Source: Trueperaceae bacterium (lineage in GTDB: Bacteria > Deinococcota > Deinococci > Deinococcales > Trueperaceae). Taken from it: a stretch of 64,000 nt of DNA. Positions 38,713-46,988 of this stretch are shown here, one piece after another. Numbering within the stretch: the first letter of the stretch is position 1; every line of letters starts with the position of its first letter. Position numbers and translations under genes: made by a program. Where the stretch lies: positions 1 through 64,000 of the forward strand of contig JAMLIB010000010.1 in the NCBI GenBank assembly GCA_023954415.1, written 5' to 3'. The notes under the pieces are model-generated. The model was not told the DNA's origin and did not search any database. It worked only from the letters and a program-made list of their open reading frames with translations.

Positions 38713-40332
38713 TCAGCGGCGCTGCCGCAGGCGCTCCAGGCTCTCGTGCAGGCTGATGCGCATGCGCTCGACGGCCTTGGCGATCTGGCCGAGCTCGTCG
38801 TCGCGCTTCAGCTCGACGGGCTGCTCGAGGTCGCCGTGGCTGATCCTGTCGGTGGCGACGAGGAGGTACCGGATGGAGTCGCGCAGCCCGCGCGTCAGCG
38901 ACAGCGCCGCCAACACCCCGAACAGCACGGGCACCAGGCCGACGAGCAGGGCCGTCAAGAGCGCCGCGCCGGCCAGGCGCATGGAGTCCGGCCGCGCGCC
39001 GGCCACGACGGCGCCACCCGCCGCGCCGAGGCGCCTGACCTGCGCGCCTGCCACGACATCGCTCTCGTTGTCGAGGCCGACGAGCGCCAGGAGGCTGCGG
39101 CCGCTGGCCGCGAGGTTGGAGAGCCAGTCGGTGCTCGCGTCGCGCTCCGGCGCCGCGCTGCCGTCCAGCAGGCCGCGCGCCCTGGCCAGGGCGGCGTCCA
39201 GCACTTCCGGAGGGAACGCGTCGGCGCCTTCCGAGCCGCCGTACCAGGCGAGCACCGGCGTCTGGTCGGCGTCGACCAGGAGCAGGTAGTCGACGCCCCA
39301 ACCGGGCGCCTTGGCGCCGGCCGCCTGGACCACGCCGAGCTCGACCCTCAGGATGGGAGCCGAGAGCGGCAACCCCCCGGACAGCCCCTCGGCGGTGGCC
39401 GCGACCGCGTCGACGACCCCGGCCACGCGCTTCTGCTCCGCGTTCCTGAGGATGGGCAGGACGGTGATGCAGACGGTCAGCAGCGTGACCGCGAGCGTGA
39501 TGATGCCGGGCAAGGTGGCGGCGCTGGCCACGCCGCGCCTGAGGGCGCCGCGTTCGAGCGCGGGCGGCTCGCGCACCAGGGTCGTCCTCAGCGGGTCGCG
39601 GGGCGGCGTGGCCGTCGTGTGCCCTGGCACCGGCGTGGCATGGAACCTGTCCGACTCCCGCCGCTCGGCCGTCGACCGGGTGTCGGCCCCACCGTCCGTC
39701 GCTCGACCGGAGGCCGTGGCCCGCCCCGAGGCGGTAGCGCGGGCGGAGCTCGCCGTCACGGCCGGATCGGTGGCCCGGCCGGCGGCCGGCTCCTGGGCGT
39801 CGGCGGGCCCGCCGACGCCCTGCCGGTCGGACGTGCGCCACGCCCGCCCCTCGCCACTAGCAGAAACGCCGCTGGTCGACACTCCGCTAGCCGACACGTC
39901 ACGGGCCTGCACGTCACCGACCGGCACACCGCCGGTCGGCTCGCCGGCGTGCGCGGACGCGTCGCCGGCAGCATGCTCCGCGCCCCTCCCGGCCCGGCCC
40001 TCGGCCGGCACGTAGGCGGACACGTCGGACTCGGTCCTGTCCAGGACGGCGGTGGACGACGGGTCGACGGCGGCGGCGGCGTCGGCCGAGAAGGCCGCAA
40101 GCGGGCCGTCCGGGCTCTCCTCGCGCACCTCGACACGCAGGCCTGCGGCCCGCATGATGTTCTGAACGGTTCGCGCCTCGCGCTCCTGCACGGCACGCGT
40201 GACGGGCCCTGGCACGCGCGCCAGCAGCTTCTCGGCCTTGTCCGTCGGGATGCGGAACCCGGACGCGACCTTGTCCGCCGCCCCCTGCATGTCGGCCGGT
40301 AGCGGCTCTCTGACGAGCACCACGTACTTCAT
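38713..40332 (-). CDS. Membrane sensor-like protein: L7/L12-like N-domain, HAMP, no output domain
   Basis: The protein has 539 residues. Residues 1-72 resemble the C-terminal domain of ribosomal protein L7/L12 (RIPTDKAEKLLARVPGPVTR..NIMRAAGLRVEV). A disordered linker (73-260) contains short repeats (VSASGVSTSGVSASG, RATASGRATASGRAT). TM1 is 272-295, an extracytoplasmic sensor-like region is about 300-450, and TM2 is 452-478. A HAMP domain (480-532) ends the protein, so there is no methyl-accepting, kinase or cyclase domain. ATG 40332 overlaps the stop codon of the PATAN gene (ATGA) behind AAGGAGG. A signalling role is inferred from architecture only. Confidence 0.78.
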   Translation of the reverse strand: MKYVVLVREPLPADMQGAADKVASGFRIPTDKAEKLLARVPGPVTRAVQEREARTVQNIMRAAGLRVEVREESPDGPLAAFSADAAAAVDPSSTAVLDRTESDVSAYVPAEGRAGRGAEHAAGDASAHAGEPTGGVPVGDVQARDVSASGVSTSGVSASGEGRAWRTSDRQGVGGPADAQEPAAGRATDPAVTASSARATASGRATASGRATDGGADTRSTAERRESDRFHATPVPGHTTATPPRDPLRTTLVREPPALERGALRRGVASAATLPGIITLAVTLLTVCITVLPILRNAEQKRVAGVVDAVAATAEGLSGGLPLSAPILRVELGVVQAAGAKAPGWGVDYLLLVDADQTPVLAWYGGSEGADAFPPEVLDAALARARGLLDGSAAPERDASTDWLSNLAASGRSLLALVGLDNESDVVAGAQVRRLGAAGGAVVAGARPDSMRLAGAALLTALLVGLVPVLFGVLAALSLTRGLRDSIRYLLVATDRISHGDLEQPVELKRDDELGQIAKAVERMRISLHESLERLRQRR

Positions 40333-41219
40333 GGCTTCCTCCTTGACCGGGTGGCGGAGCCGTCGCGATCGGGGCCTCCGCGGCCGCCGCCCCTGCGGGG
40401 GGCATCCTCTTCGCTCAGTGAGCCGCGAGCCTGCTGGTCGAGCGAGAAGAGCCGACGCAGCTCCGTGACGCGCCGCGAGAACTCGGCGCGGCGCTCGCTC
40501 GACTGGATGGCGCGTCCGACCTCTTCCAAGAACTCACCGACCGTGCCGACCGGCAACGTGTCGGAACTAACCCCCAGGTCCATCAGCGCGTCCTCCACCA
40601 CTATGCTACCGACAGGTCCCATGAGGTCTACCGTCTCGCGGGCCACCTCCCTGACGAACCGCGGGTCCGCGACGGCCAGCGTGGCGAACTCGGCGAGGCC
40701 GTTGTCGAGCAGCTCCTGCGCCGCGGCCACGGTCTCGGCCACCGGCTTGCCGATGGTCACGGCCAGCTGCCTGAGGCTGCCGATCCCGTCGATGGTGCGC
40801 CAGAGCTGGAGAGCCGCGAGGGTCAGCATGACCGACTCCTCCCGCCCCCGGCTATCGGCCACGCGCAAGACCGTGTCCGCGGCGGCGCTCGGGCCGCGCG
40901 CCACCTCGCCCGTATCGACCAGGTGGGACGCCTCGAGCAGGAGCGTGTCCGCGTTGCGGCTCATGGACTTGCGCTTGGGCGTCTCACCGGGCTTGAACGT
41001 GAAGCGCCCCTCGCGCCACTCGAGCATGGCGGCCATGGCTGCCACGTCGTACAGGGGCCGGGCCTCGACGAGGACTATGACGCCGTTCTCGAGGTACACG
41101 CGCCCGTGCCGCCGCTCCGGATGGACGAGCGCGAGGCAACCGGTAGCCTGGCTGAGCGCCAGGTACTGGAGCACGTTGGCGACCACCCCCTCACCCAGCC
41201 GGCCGTTCAATGTAGACAC
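40329..41219 (-). CDS. PATAN/DUF4388-domain protein
   Basis: The protein of about 296 residues starts with a DUF4388 (PATAN) module at residues 1-80: STLNGRLGEG, VLQYLALSQATGCLALVHPE, GRVYLENGVIVLVEA and FTFKPGE. Further on are winged-helix-like segments (LWRTIDGIGSLRQLAVTIGKPVAETVAAAQELLDNGL) and an Arg-rich tail. PATAN domains occur in cyanobacterial and myxobacterial regulators. Start: GTG 41219, 8 bases after a GAGG; GTG 41228 is an alternative, and a TAGGAT -10 box is at 41243-41248. It is coupled to the HAMP gene by a 4-base overlap, so the two probably work together. Confidence 0.75.
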   Translation of the reverse strand: MSTLNGRLGEGVVANVLQYLALSQATGCLALVHPERRHGRVYLENGVIVLVEARPLYDVAAMAAMLEWREGRFTFKPGETPKRKSMSRNADTLLLEASHLVDTGEVARGPSAAADTVLRVADSRGREESVMLTLAALQLWRTIDGIGSLRQLAVTIGKPVAETVAAAQELLDNGLAEFATLAVADPRFVREVARETVDLMGPVGSIVVEDALMDLGVSSDTLPVGTVGEFLEEVGRAIQSSERRAEFSRRVTELRRLFSLDQQARGSLSEEDAPRRGGGRGGPDRDGSATRSRRKP

Positions 41220-41284
41220 CAGTAGCACCTCGATCGGTCGCCATCCTACCAGCGGCCGGGGCAAGCCGCGGACCGTGGTAGCTT

Positions 41285-41304
41285 GGTACCGCTTCGCCGG
41301 TACC
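41285..41304 (+). other. Small hairpin in the intergenic region before the homoisocitrate dehydrogenase gene
   Basis: GGTACCG and CGGTACC form a perfect 7-bp stem around CTTCGC. It lies between the divergent PATAN gene and the homoisocitrate dehydrogenase gene. It could be part of the 5' leader of the latter, but no promoter position is clear. Confidence 0.3.
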
Positions 41305-41408
41305 GGCAGCAGAAGCGCCAGCCCGCACACGGAAGCGACCAGGCTAGGGCGCGAGCGCTGCGAAGGCCTACGGCCCATCACCGACCGGCGCCACAGTAGG
41401 AGTACCTC

Positions 41409-42401
41409 ATGCACAGCATCTGCCTGATCCCTGGCGACGGCATCGGCCAGGAGGTCGTACCGGCAGCCCGCCGGCTGCTCGAGGCCACGGGCCTGCCCAT
41501 CGAGTTCCGCACGGTGGAGGCCGGTTGGGGCACCTTCACGACGCAAGGCACGAGCGTCCCGGACGCCACCCTCGCAGCCGTGCGCGCGGCCGACGCCACC
41601 CTCGCCGGCGCCTTCACCAGCCCGTCCAAACGCGTCGAGGGCCACCAGGGCGCCATCCGCTACATGCGCCGCACCCTCGACCTGTTCTCGAACCTCCGCC
41701 CGGCGCGCTCGCGCCCCGTCCCGGGGAGCAGGGACGGCATCGACATGCTCATGGTGCGCGAGAACACGGAAGGGCTGTACGTGGAGAAAGAACGGCGCTA
41801 CGGCGACGTCGCGATCGCGGACGCCGTCGTGACCAAGCGCGCCAGCGAGCGCATCGCGAAGGTGGCGCTCGAGCAGGCCATGCGCCGCCGCAAGCGCTTG
41901 GCCGTCGTGCACAAGGCCAACGTCCTGCCGCTGACCTCGGGCCTGTTCCTGGACACGGTCATGAGCATGGCGAAGGAGTACCCGGAGGTGGAGACGTACG
42001 ACATCATCGTCGATGCCGCCGCCATGAAGCTCGTCCGCGACCCGGAGTCGTTCGACGTGCTCGTCTCCACCAACCTCTTCGGCGACATCCTCTCCGACCT
42101 CATGGCCGGCCTGACGGGCGGGCTCGGCCTCGCCCCGAGCGCGAACGTCGGCGAGAAGTACGCCGTCTTCGAGCCGGTGCACGGCAGCGCCCCCGACATC
42201 GCAGGCAAGGGGATCGCCAACCCGACCGCCACGTTCTTGACGGCCGCCATGCTCCTCGATCACATCGGCGAGCGTGAGGCGGCGCGGCGCATCGAGCGGG
42301 CCGTCGACACGGTGCTCACGCAAGGGGAGCTCACCCCGGACCTGGGCGGCCGCGCCACCACGGAGAGCCTCACCGACGCCGTCATCGAGGCGCTCGACTG
42401 A
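41409..42401 (+). CDS. hicd: Homoisocitrate dehydrogenase
   Basis: This enzyme oxidatively decarboxylates homoisocitrate to 2-oxoadipate with NAD, in the alpha-aminoadipate route to lysine used by Thermus and Deinococcus. The protein has 330 residues. From memory it matches the T. thermophilus enzyme closely in blocks such as [76 protein letters not shown]-like and [21 protein letters not shown]. Isocitrate or isopropylmalate as substrate cannot be fully excluded. AGGAG stands 6 bases before ATG 41409. Confidence 0.88.
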   Translation: MHSICLIPGDGIGQEVVPAARRLLEATGLPIEFRTVEAGWGTFTTQGTSVPDATLAAVRAADATLAGAFTSPSKRVEGHQGAIRYMRRTLDLFSNLRPARSRPVPGSRDGIDMLMVRENTEGLYVEKERRYGDVAIADAVVTKRASERIAKVALEQAMRRRKRLAVVHKANVLPLTSGLFLDTVMSMAKEYPEVETYDIIVDAAAMKLVRDPESFDVLVSTNLFGDILSDLMAGLTGGLGLAPSANVGEKYAVFEPVHGSAPDIAGKGIANPTATFLTAAMLLDHIGEREAARRIERAVDTVLTQGELTPDLGGRATTESLTDAVIEALD

Positions 42402-42447
42402 CCGCCGACGGCGCCGACGGGCGGACCGCAGACGGCCCGCCTTACGG

Positions 42448-42453
42448 TAGATT
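42448..42453 (+). promoter_or_regulatory. -10 box upstream of the ftsX leader ORF
   Basis: TAGATT lies 7 bases before GTG 42461, the spacing seen at the leaderless genes of this window, but 51 bases before the ftsX ATG. Confidence 0.5.
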
Positions 42454-42460
42454 GGTGCCC

Positions 42461-42508
42461 GTGACCCCGCCACACGAGGCCTACGAGCGCCAGGAGCCAC
42501 GCGCATGA
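42461..42508 (+). CDS. Possible 15-codon leader peptide overlapping ftsX
   Basis: GTG 42461 opens a reading frame of 15 codons (VTPPHEAYERQEPRA). Its TGA (42506-42508) overlaps the ftsX start (ATG 42505 and a second ATG 42508). A -10 box ends 7 bases before this GTG. AGGAG inside the leader is 9 bases before the ftsX ATG. The peptide may serve translational coupling to ftsX. It could also simply be the 5' leader of ftsX; conservation is untested. Confidence 0.4.
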   Translation: MTPPHEAYERQEPRA

Positions 42509-43368
42509 TGTACGCGTTCCTCCAGGCGATGCGCGCCATCCGTGGCAACTGGGTCGCGAGCGTATCGACGATCACGACGATGACGCTGTCGCTGACCATC
42601 CTCGTCGGCTTCAGCCTGGTGAGCGTCAACCTCAACAACGCGCTCGCCCAGCTGCAGGGGGAGCTGGAGCTGGCCGTCTACCTAGCCGACGGCGCCAACG
42701 TGCAGCAGCTGACGACGACCGTGCGCGGCTGGCCGGAGGTTGAGCGCCTCGAGTTCGTCTCCAAGAGCCAGGCGTTGTCCGAGATGGTCGCCGACCTCCC
42801 CGCGCTCGGCCGGGCGGCGGGCCTCGTCGAGAACCCCCTACCAGACACGTTCCACCTGCGCCTCTACGACCCATCGCAGACGCAGCTGGTGCGCCTGCGG
42901 CTCGAGCAGCTCCCCGGCGTCGACGAGGTGGACGACTCCAGCGCCGCCGTGGCGACGTTCCTAGCCCTCAACGACGTCCTGCGCATCGGGGGCTCCATCC
43001 TCATCGTGGTCCTGCTCGGCGCGGCGGTGTTCGCGATCGTCAACTCGATCAGGGCGGCCATCACCGCGCGCAAGGAGGAGATAGACGTCATGCGCCTCGT
43101 GGGGGCGAGCCGCGGCTTCATCAGGGCGCCGTTCCTCCTCGAAGGGCTGCTCCTCGGGCTCATCAGCGCCGTGCTCTCGCTCGGCCTCGCCATCCCCGGC
43201 TACCAGTCGGCGGTGGCGCGCCTCTCCGAGCAGTTCGCGTTCGTGCCGTTCGTCCGCGACAGCGCGCTGCTCGCCTGGATCGCGTCGCTGCTCGCCGTGC
43301 TGGCGATCCTCGTCGGCCTCGTCGGCAGCGCCATCGCCGTGGCCCAGCACCTGCGCGAGCACGACTGA
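42505..43368 (+). CDS. ftsX: Cell division protein FtsX
   Basis: FtsX is the membrane subunit of the FtsEX complex, which transmits ATP hydrolysis to periplasmic peptidoglycan hydrolases at the septum. The protein has 287 residues. An N-terminal cytoplasmic stretch and TM1 (about 22-43) precede a periplasmic domain of about 110 residues. Three more membrane helices follow, with the typical cytoplasmic RKEEIDVMRLVGASRGFIRAPFLLEG loop. The usual upstream ftsE is missing; the preceding gene is homoisocitrate dehydrogenase. The EnvC-like gene follows 86 bases downstream with its own promoter. Confidence 0.93.
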   Translation: MMYAFLQAMRAIRGNWVASVSTITTMTLSLTILVGFSLVSVNLNNALAQLQGELELAVYLADGANVQQLTTTVRGWPEVERLEFVSKSQALSEMVADLPALGRAAGLVENPLPDTFHLRLYDPSQTQLVRLRLEQLPGVDEVDDSSAAVATFLALNDVLRIGGSILIVVLLGAAVFAIVNSIRAAITARKEEIDVMRLVGASRGFIRAPFLLEGLLLGLISAVLSLGLAIPGYQSAVARLSEQFAFVPFVRDSALLAWIASLLAVLAILVGLVGSAIAVAQHLREHD

Positions 43369-43442
43369 GCGAACGGGCCGGACCTGCCGGTCGGCGCTCG
43401 TGAGAGACCTGCGCGGGTCATCCAACGGTCACGCGCCGCTGC

Positions 43443-43448
43443 TAGACT
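43443..43448 (+). promoter_or_regulatory. -10 box of leaderless EnvC-like gene
   Basis: TAGACT lies 6 bases before GTG 43455. Confidence 0.6.
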
Positions 43449-43454
43449 TGGCCC

Positions 43455-44768
43455 GTGCCACGTGTCCGGTTGCTCCGCGCAGTGATCCTCGCCGTGGCCT
43501 TGGCGGCCGCGGCGCCGGCGCTGAACGGGGCGACGGCCCAGGTGAACCTCACCAGCCCCGAGCGCCAAGCGCTCGAGCAGGACCTCGCCAGGTACCAGGA
43601 CCTGCTCGCCGAGCGGCAGCTGCAGCTCGTGGAGATAGAGAAGGCGCTCGGGCAGACGGGCGGCCAGCTCGAGCAGCGCATCGCGGAGCGTGACGAGGTC
43701 AGCGAGCAGCTCGCGGCCAAGCGCCGCGAGCGTGAACAGCTCATAGCGCGCATCGCCGACCTGGAGGCCGAGCGTACCGCCACCGAGGCGCAGGTCGCCG
43801 CGCTCGACGAGCGCCTGGCCGCCATGGCCGAGCGCATCCAGGACCTGCTGCTGAGCCACTACAAGCAGAAGGGGCGCGACCTCACCTCGAGCCTCGCGAC
43901 CAGCAAGACCTTCCACGAGTTGCGGGTGCGCAACCACTACCTCGGCCTCCTCGCGGAGCAGGACGCCGACGTGGTCAACGAGCTCGACGCCGTCCTCGAG
44001 GAGCGGAGGGCCGCCAAGGCGCAGCTCGACGCGCAGCTCCTGGAGTTGCAGGCGGCCGAGGCGGACCTGGCGCGCGCCGAGACGGACCTGGCCGCCGCGC
44101 GCCAACGGCTCGACGAGGTGCTCGCGGAGCTGAACGCCACGCGCGCCGGCCAGCTCATCCAGCAGCAGAACCTCCTGGAGGAGCAGACGCGGCTCGAGGG
44201 CAACCTCGGCGACGTCAACCGGCAGCTCGAGCAGGAGATCGCGCGCCTCAGGGCCGAGGAGGCGGCGGCCAGGGAGGCTGCGGCGCAGTACGCGCAGGAC
44301 CGCGAGAAGCAGCTGGAGTTACAGCGCCAGGCGGACGCGGCGCGCAGTCGGGCCGACGCGCTCACCGCCCCGCTGGCGCCGCTCACGACGGGCTTCACGC
44401 GCCCGTTCGACGGCGCCACGCTCATCAGCCGCTTCGGCGAGGGGAACAACTCGTACCTGGGCATCCAGGCCCCCGCCAACAACTCGGCCGTGCGCGCCGT
44501 GCAGGCGGGCCGCGTGTCCGCCGTAACCTACCTCGGCGCGAACTTCGGCTACATGGTGGCCGTGCAGCACTCCGGCGGCCTGACGAGCGTCTACGTGAAC
44601 CTCCGCCAGCCCCTCGTCGACCTGGGCGACGGCGTCCAGCAGGGCACCGTGCTCGGCTACCTCGGCGGCGGCACCCTCACGCCCCCGGACGTCCTGCAGT
44701 TCTACGCTCAACGTGCCACCGGGTCGAACAGTCCGTTCATCGATCCGGCGCCGCTCCTGGGTTGGTGA
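43455..44768 (+). CDS. EnvC-like murein hydrolase activator with degenerate LytM domain
   Basis: The protein has 437 residues: a signal peptide (1-29), a long coiled coil (about 32-300, rich in Glu, Gln, Arg and Leu) and a C-terminal LytM/M23-like domain (about 315-437). The zinc ligands of active LytM enzymes are lost. The HxxxD motif reads YLGIQ, HxH reads YVN and the LHF position reads LQF. This is the EnvC situation, where the domain activates an amidase instead of cutting peptidoglycan. Placement after ftsX and 4 kb before an Amidase_3 gene supports an FtsX-EnvC-amidase pathway. Start: GTG 43455. Confidence 0.88.
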   Translation: MPRVRLLRAVILAVALAAAAPALNGATAQVNLTSPERQALEQDLARYQDLLAERQLQLVEIEKALGQTGGQLEQRIAERDEVSEQLAAKRREREQLIARIADLEAERTATEAQVAALDERLAAMAERIQDLLLSHYKQKGRDLTSSLATSKTFHELRVRNHYLGLLAEQDADVVNELDAVLEERRAAKAQLDAQLLELQAAEADLARAETDLAAARQRLDEVLAELNATRAGQLIQQQNLLEEQTRLEGNLGDVNRQLEQEIARLRAEEAAAREAAAQYAQDREKQLELQRQADAARSRADALTAPLAPLTTGFTRPFDGATLISRFGEGNNSYLGIQAPANNSAVRAVQAGRVSAVTYLGANFGYMVAVQHSGGLTSVYVNLRQPLVDLGDGVQQGTVLGYLGGGTLTPPDVLQFYAQRATGSNSPFIDPAPLLGW

Positions 44769-44808
44769 GCAGGTGGCGGTGCGCGGGCGCGGCAGGGGGA
44801 GCTAGCAC

Positions 44809-46923
44809 GTGATCTGCTCGGCCTGCGGCACGGCCAACCCCACCGGCATGCGCTACTGCGGCATGTGCGGCGTGCCGCTCGACCGCCAGGCCGGCGCGGC
44901 GCGCGAGCGGCGACGGGTGACCATGCTCTTCGTCGACCTCTCCGGCTTCAGCGGCCTGACGCGCGACCTCGACCCGGAGGACCTGCGGGACCTGGCCGAC
45001 GAGGTCCTCACAGTCGTGACCGGGGTCGTGGAGACGTACGACGGCTACGTCGACGCCCTCAAGGGCGACGGTCTGCTCGCCCTCTTCGGGGCGCCGCACT
45101 CCCACCCTGACGATGCGTTGCGCGCGGTGCTGGCGGGGGCCGCCAGCCTGCGGGCCATCGAGGACATCGGGAAGAGCAGGGGGCTCCCCCTCAAGGGGCG
45201 CGCTGGTGTCAACACGGGGATAGTCATCGCCGGAGCCGTCGGCTCTGGCAGGGTGCGCTCCTACACGGTGATGGGCAGCGCGGTGAACCTCGCCGCCCGG
45301 CTGGAGGAGGCCGCGGCGCCGGGCGACGTGTGGGTAGGCCCGGAGACGCACCAGGCGACGCGCCACCGGATCCACTACCAGCCGACCGGGCCCATCAGCC
45401 TGCACGGCTTCCCGGACATCACCTCGGGGCATCGGCTCGTGATGCCGAAGCAGCAGCAGACCGACCCGTACGCCCACGTCCCGTTCATAGGCCGCGCGAA
45501 CGAGCTGGAGCTCCTCAGGTCCGCTTACGACGAGGCCGTCGCGAACGAGACCGCGCGCGAGGCGTGGCTGGTCGGCGAGGCCGGCCGCGGGAAGACGCGG
45601 CTCGTGCGCGAGTTCGTCAAGCGGCTCGGGGGGCGCCCCCTGGTCTTATGGCTCGAACAGCCGGTGACGGAGGAGGCTGCGTTCGCCGGCCTCGGCCGCC
45701 AACTCTTCGCACTGCACTTGGCCGAGGATCCCCGCTCAGCCGCGCCGCGCGTGCAGCGCCTGCTCCACGGGCTCCTGCCCGGCGAACCGCGCTGGCACCA
45801 GCTCATCCTCGAGAGCCTCGACCTCGCTCAGCGCTCGACCTGGACGCGCATCGAGCGACGCAGCATCGACAGGACCAACCTGGCGTGGCGCGACCTGCTC
45901 GTCGCCCTGACGCGCAGGGGGCCAGGAACCGAGCACGGGCAGGTACGGCCGCTCGTGCTGATCGTCGAGAACGAGCCGAACGACCCGGCATCGCGCGAGT
46001 TCGTCGCCCTCGTCGCCGCGGCCGAGGCGCCCATGCTCGTGCTGCGCACCTCGCGGCGCCACGCCGTCGACCACGCCAAGGTCATCCACCTTCCGGCGCT
46101 CACCCCGGAGGAGAGCCTGAGGCTCCTCGGCGAGGTGGCCGGCCCGGCGCTACGCGTGGCCGCCGCGGGGCTGGTCGAGCAGGTCGGCGGGGTCCCGGCG
46201 TTCGTGCTAGAGCTTGGCAGGGCACTATCCGTGGCCTCGCTCGACTCGTTCCCCGGCTCGCTGGCCTCGCTCCTGCAAGCGCGCATCGACCTGATCGACG
46301 CCCCCTACCGTCGGCTGCTCGCTCACGCCGCGCTCGCCGGCGAGGTCGTGTGGGAGGGCCTGCTGCGCGAGCTGGCCGGCCCGGCCGTCTCCGGCGACGT
46401 CGAGGTGCTGCTGCGCGAGAAGATGCTCGTCGCCCAGACGGGCTCGTCCATCCCGGACGAGCTCGAGTACCGCTTCCAGAGCGAGTTCCTGCGTAACGGT
46501 CTTCTGCGCATGATCCCGTTCTCGGAGCGGCCGGTGCTCCACTTGCGGATCGCGACCTGGCTCGAGCGCCACGCGCCCTTGAGCTTCTCCGCCATGACCG
46601 CCGAGCACTTCTCCTTGGGCGGGGCACCCGACGCCGCCTACGCCCACTACCTCACCGCCGCCGACCTCGCCACGGCGCAGGACGACTCAGCGCGCGCGTT
46701 CGAGCTCTTCGAGCGCCTGCTCGGCCTCCCGATCCCCCCGGAGCTCCGAACGGAAGGCGCCTTGGCCCTGACCCAGGCGGCCCTGAGCCTCGGAGCGGGC
46801 GAGCGGGCGCGGTCCGCGTTCGAGCGGGCCGAGAGCCTCCTCGACGGCTGCGCGCCCGAGGCGCGCCGCGAGCTCGGCAGGGTGCTCGAACAGCTCGGGC
46901 ACGACCTCGCGCTGCTGACGTAG
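44809..46923 (+). CDS. Zinc-ribbon adenylate/guanylate cyclase fused to an AAA-type ATPase
   Basis: The protein has 704 residues. Residues 1-24 form a zinc ribbon (CSACGTANPTGMRYCGMCG). A class III cyclase domain spans about 35-215, with metal-binding Asp in MLFVDLSGFS and KGDGLLALFGAP and the VMGSAVNLAARLEEA block. An ATPase module begins FIGRANELELL, with P-loop VGEAGRGKTRL near residue 260. A short helical C-terminus remains where relatives carry many TPRs, so the protein is shorter than usual. The nucleotide product and the signal are unknown. Start: GTG 44809 behind GGGGGAG. It follows the EnvC-like gene by 40 bases and may be read through from it. Confidence 0.88.
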   Translation: MICSACGTANPTGMRYCGMCGVPLDRQAGAARERRRVTMLFVDLSGFSGLTRDLDPEDLRDLADEVLTVVTGVVETYDGYVDALKGDGLLALFGAPHSHPDDALRAVLAGAASLRAIEDIGKSRGLPLKGRAGVNTGIVIAGAVGSGRVRSYTVMGSAVNLAARLEEAAAPGDVWVGPETHQATRHRIHYQPTGPISLHGFPDITSGHRLVMPKQQQTDPYAHVPFIGRANELELLRSAYDEAVANETAREAWLVGEAGRGKTRLVREFVKRLGGRPLVLWLEQPVTEEAAFAGLGRQLFALHLAEDPRSAAPRVQRLLHGLLPGEPRWHQLILESLDLAQRSTWTRIERRSIDRTNLAWRDLLVALTRRGPGTEHGQVRPLVLIVENEPNDPASREFVALVAAAEAPMLVLRTSRRHAVDHAKVIHLPALTPEESLRLLGEVAGPALRVAAAGLVEQVGGVPAFVLELGRALSVASLDSFPGSLASLLQARIDLIDAPYRRLLAHAALAGEVVWEGLLRELAGPAVSGDVEVLLREKMLVAQTGSSIPDELEYRFQSEFLRNGLLRMIPFSERPVLHLRIATWLERHAPLSFSAMTAEHFSLGGAPDAAYAHYLTAADLATAQDDSARAFELFERLLGLPIPPELRTEGALALTQAALSLGAGERARSAFERAESLLDGCAPEARRELGRVLEQLGHDLALLT

Positions 46924-46988
46924 CCCCCGACCGGGGAGGCCGGGCGTCGCCGAGGCCACGAGCGCCCTCGCCGGCCACGGCCGGCCCG

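Noticed and set aside
43455-44768. Active LytM/M23 endopeptidase
   Set aside because: None of the zinc ligands of the M23 family is preserved at the expected motifs; an EnvC-type activator role fits better.
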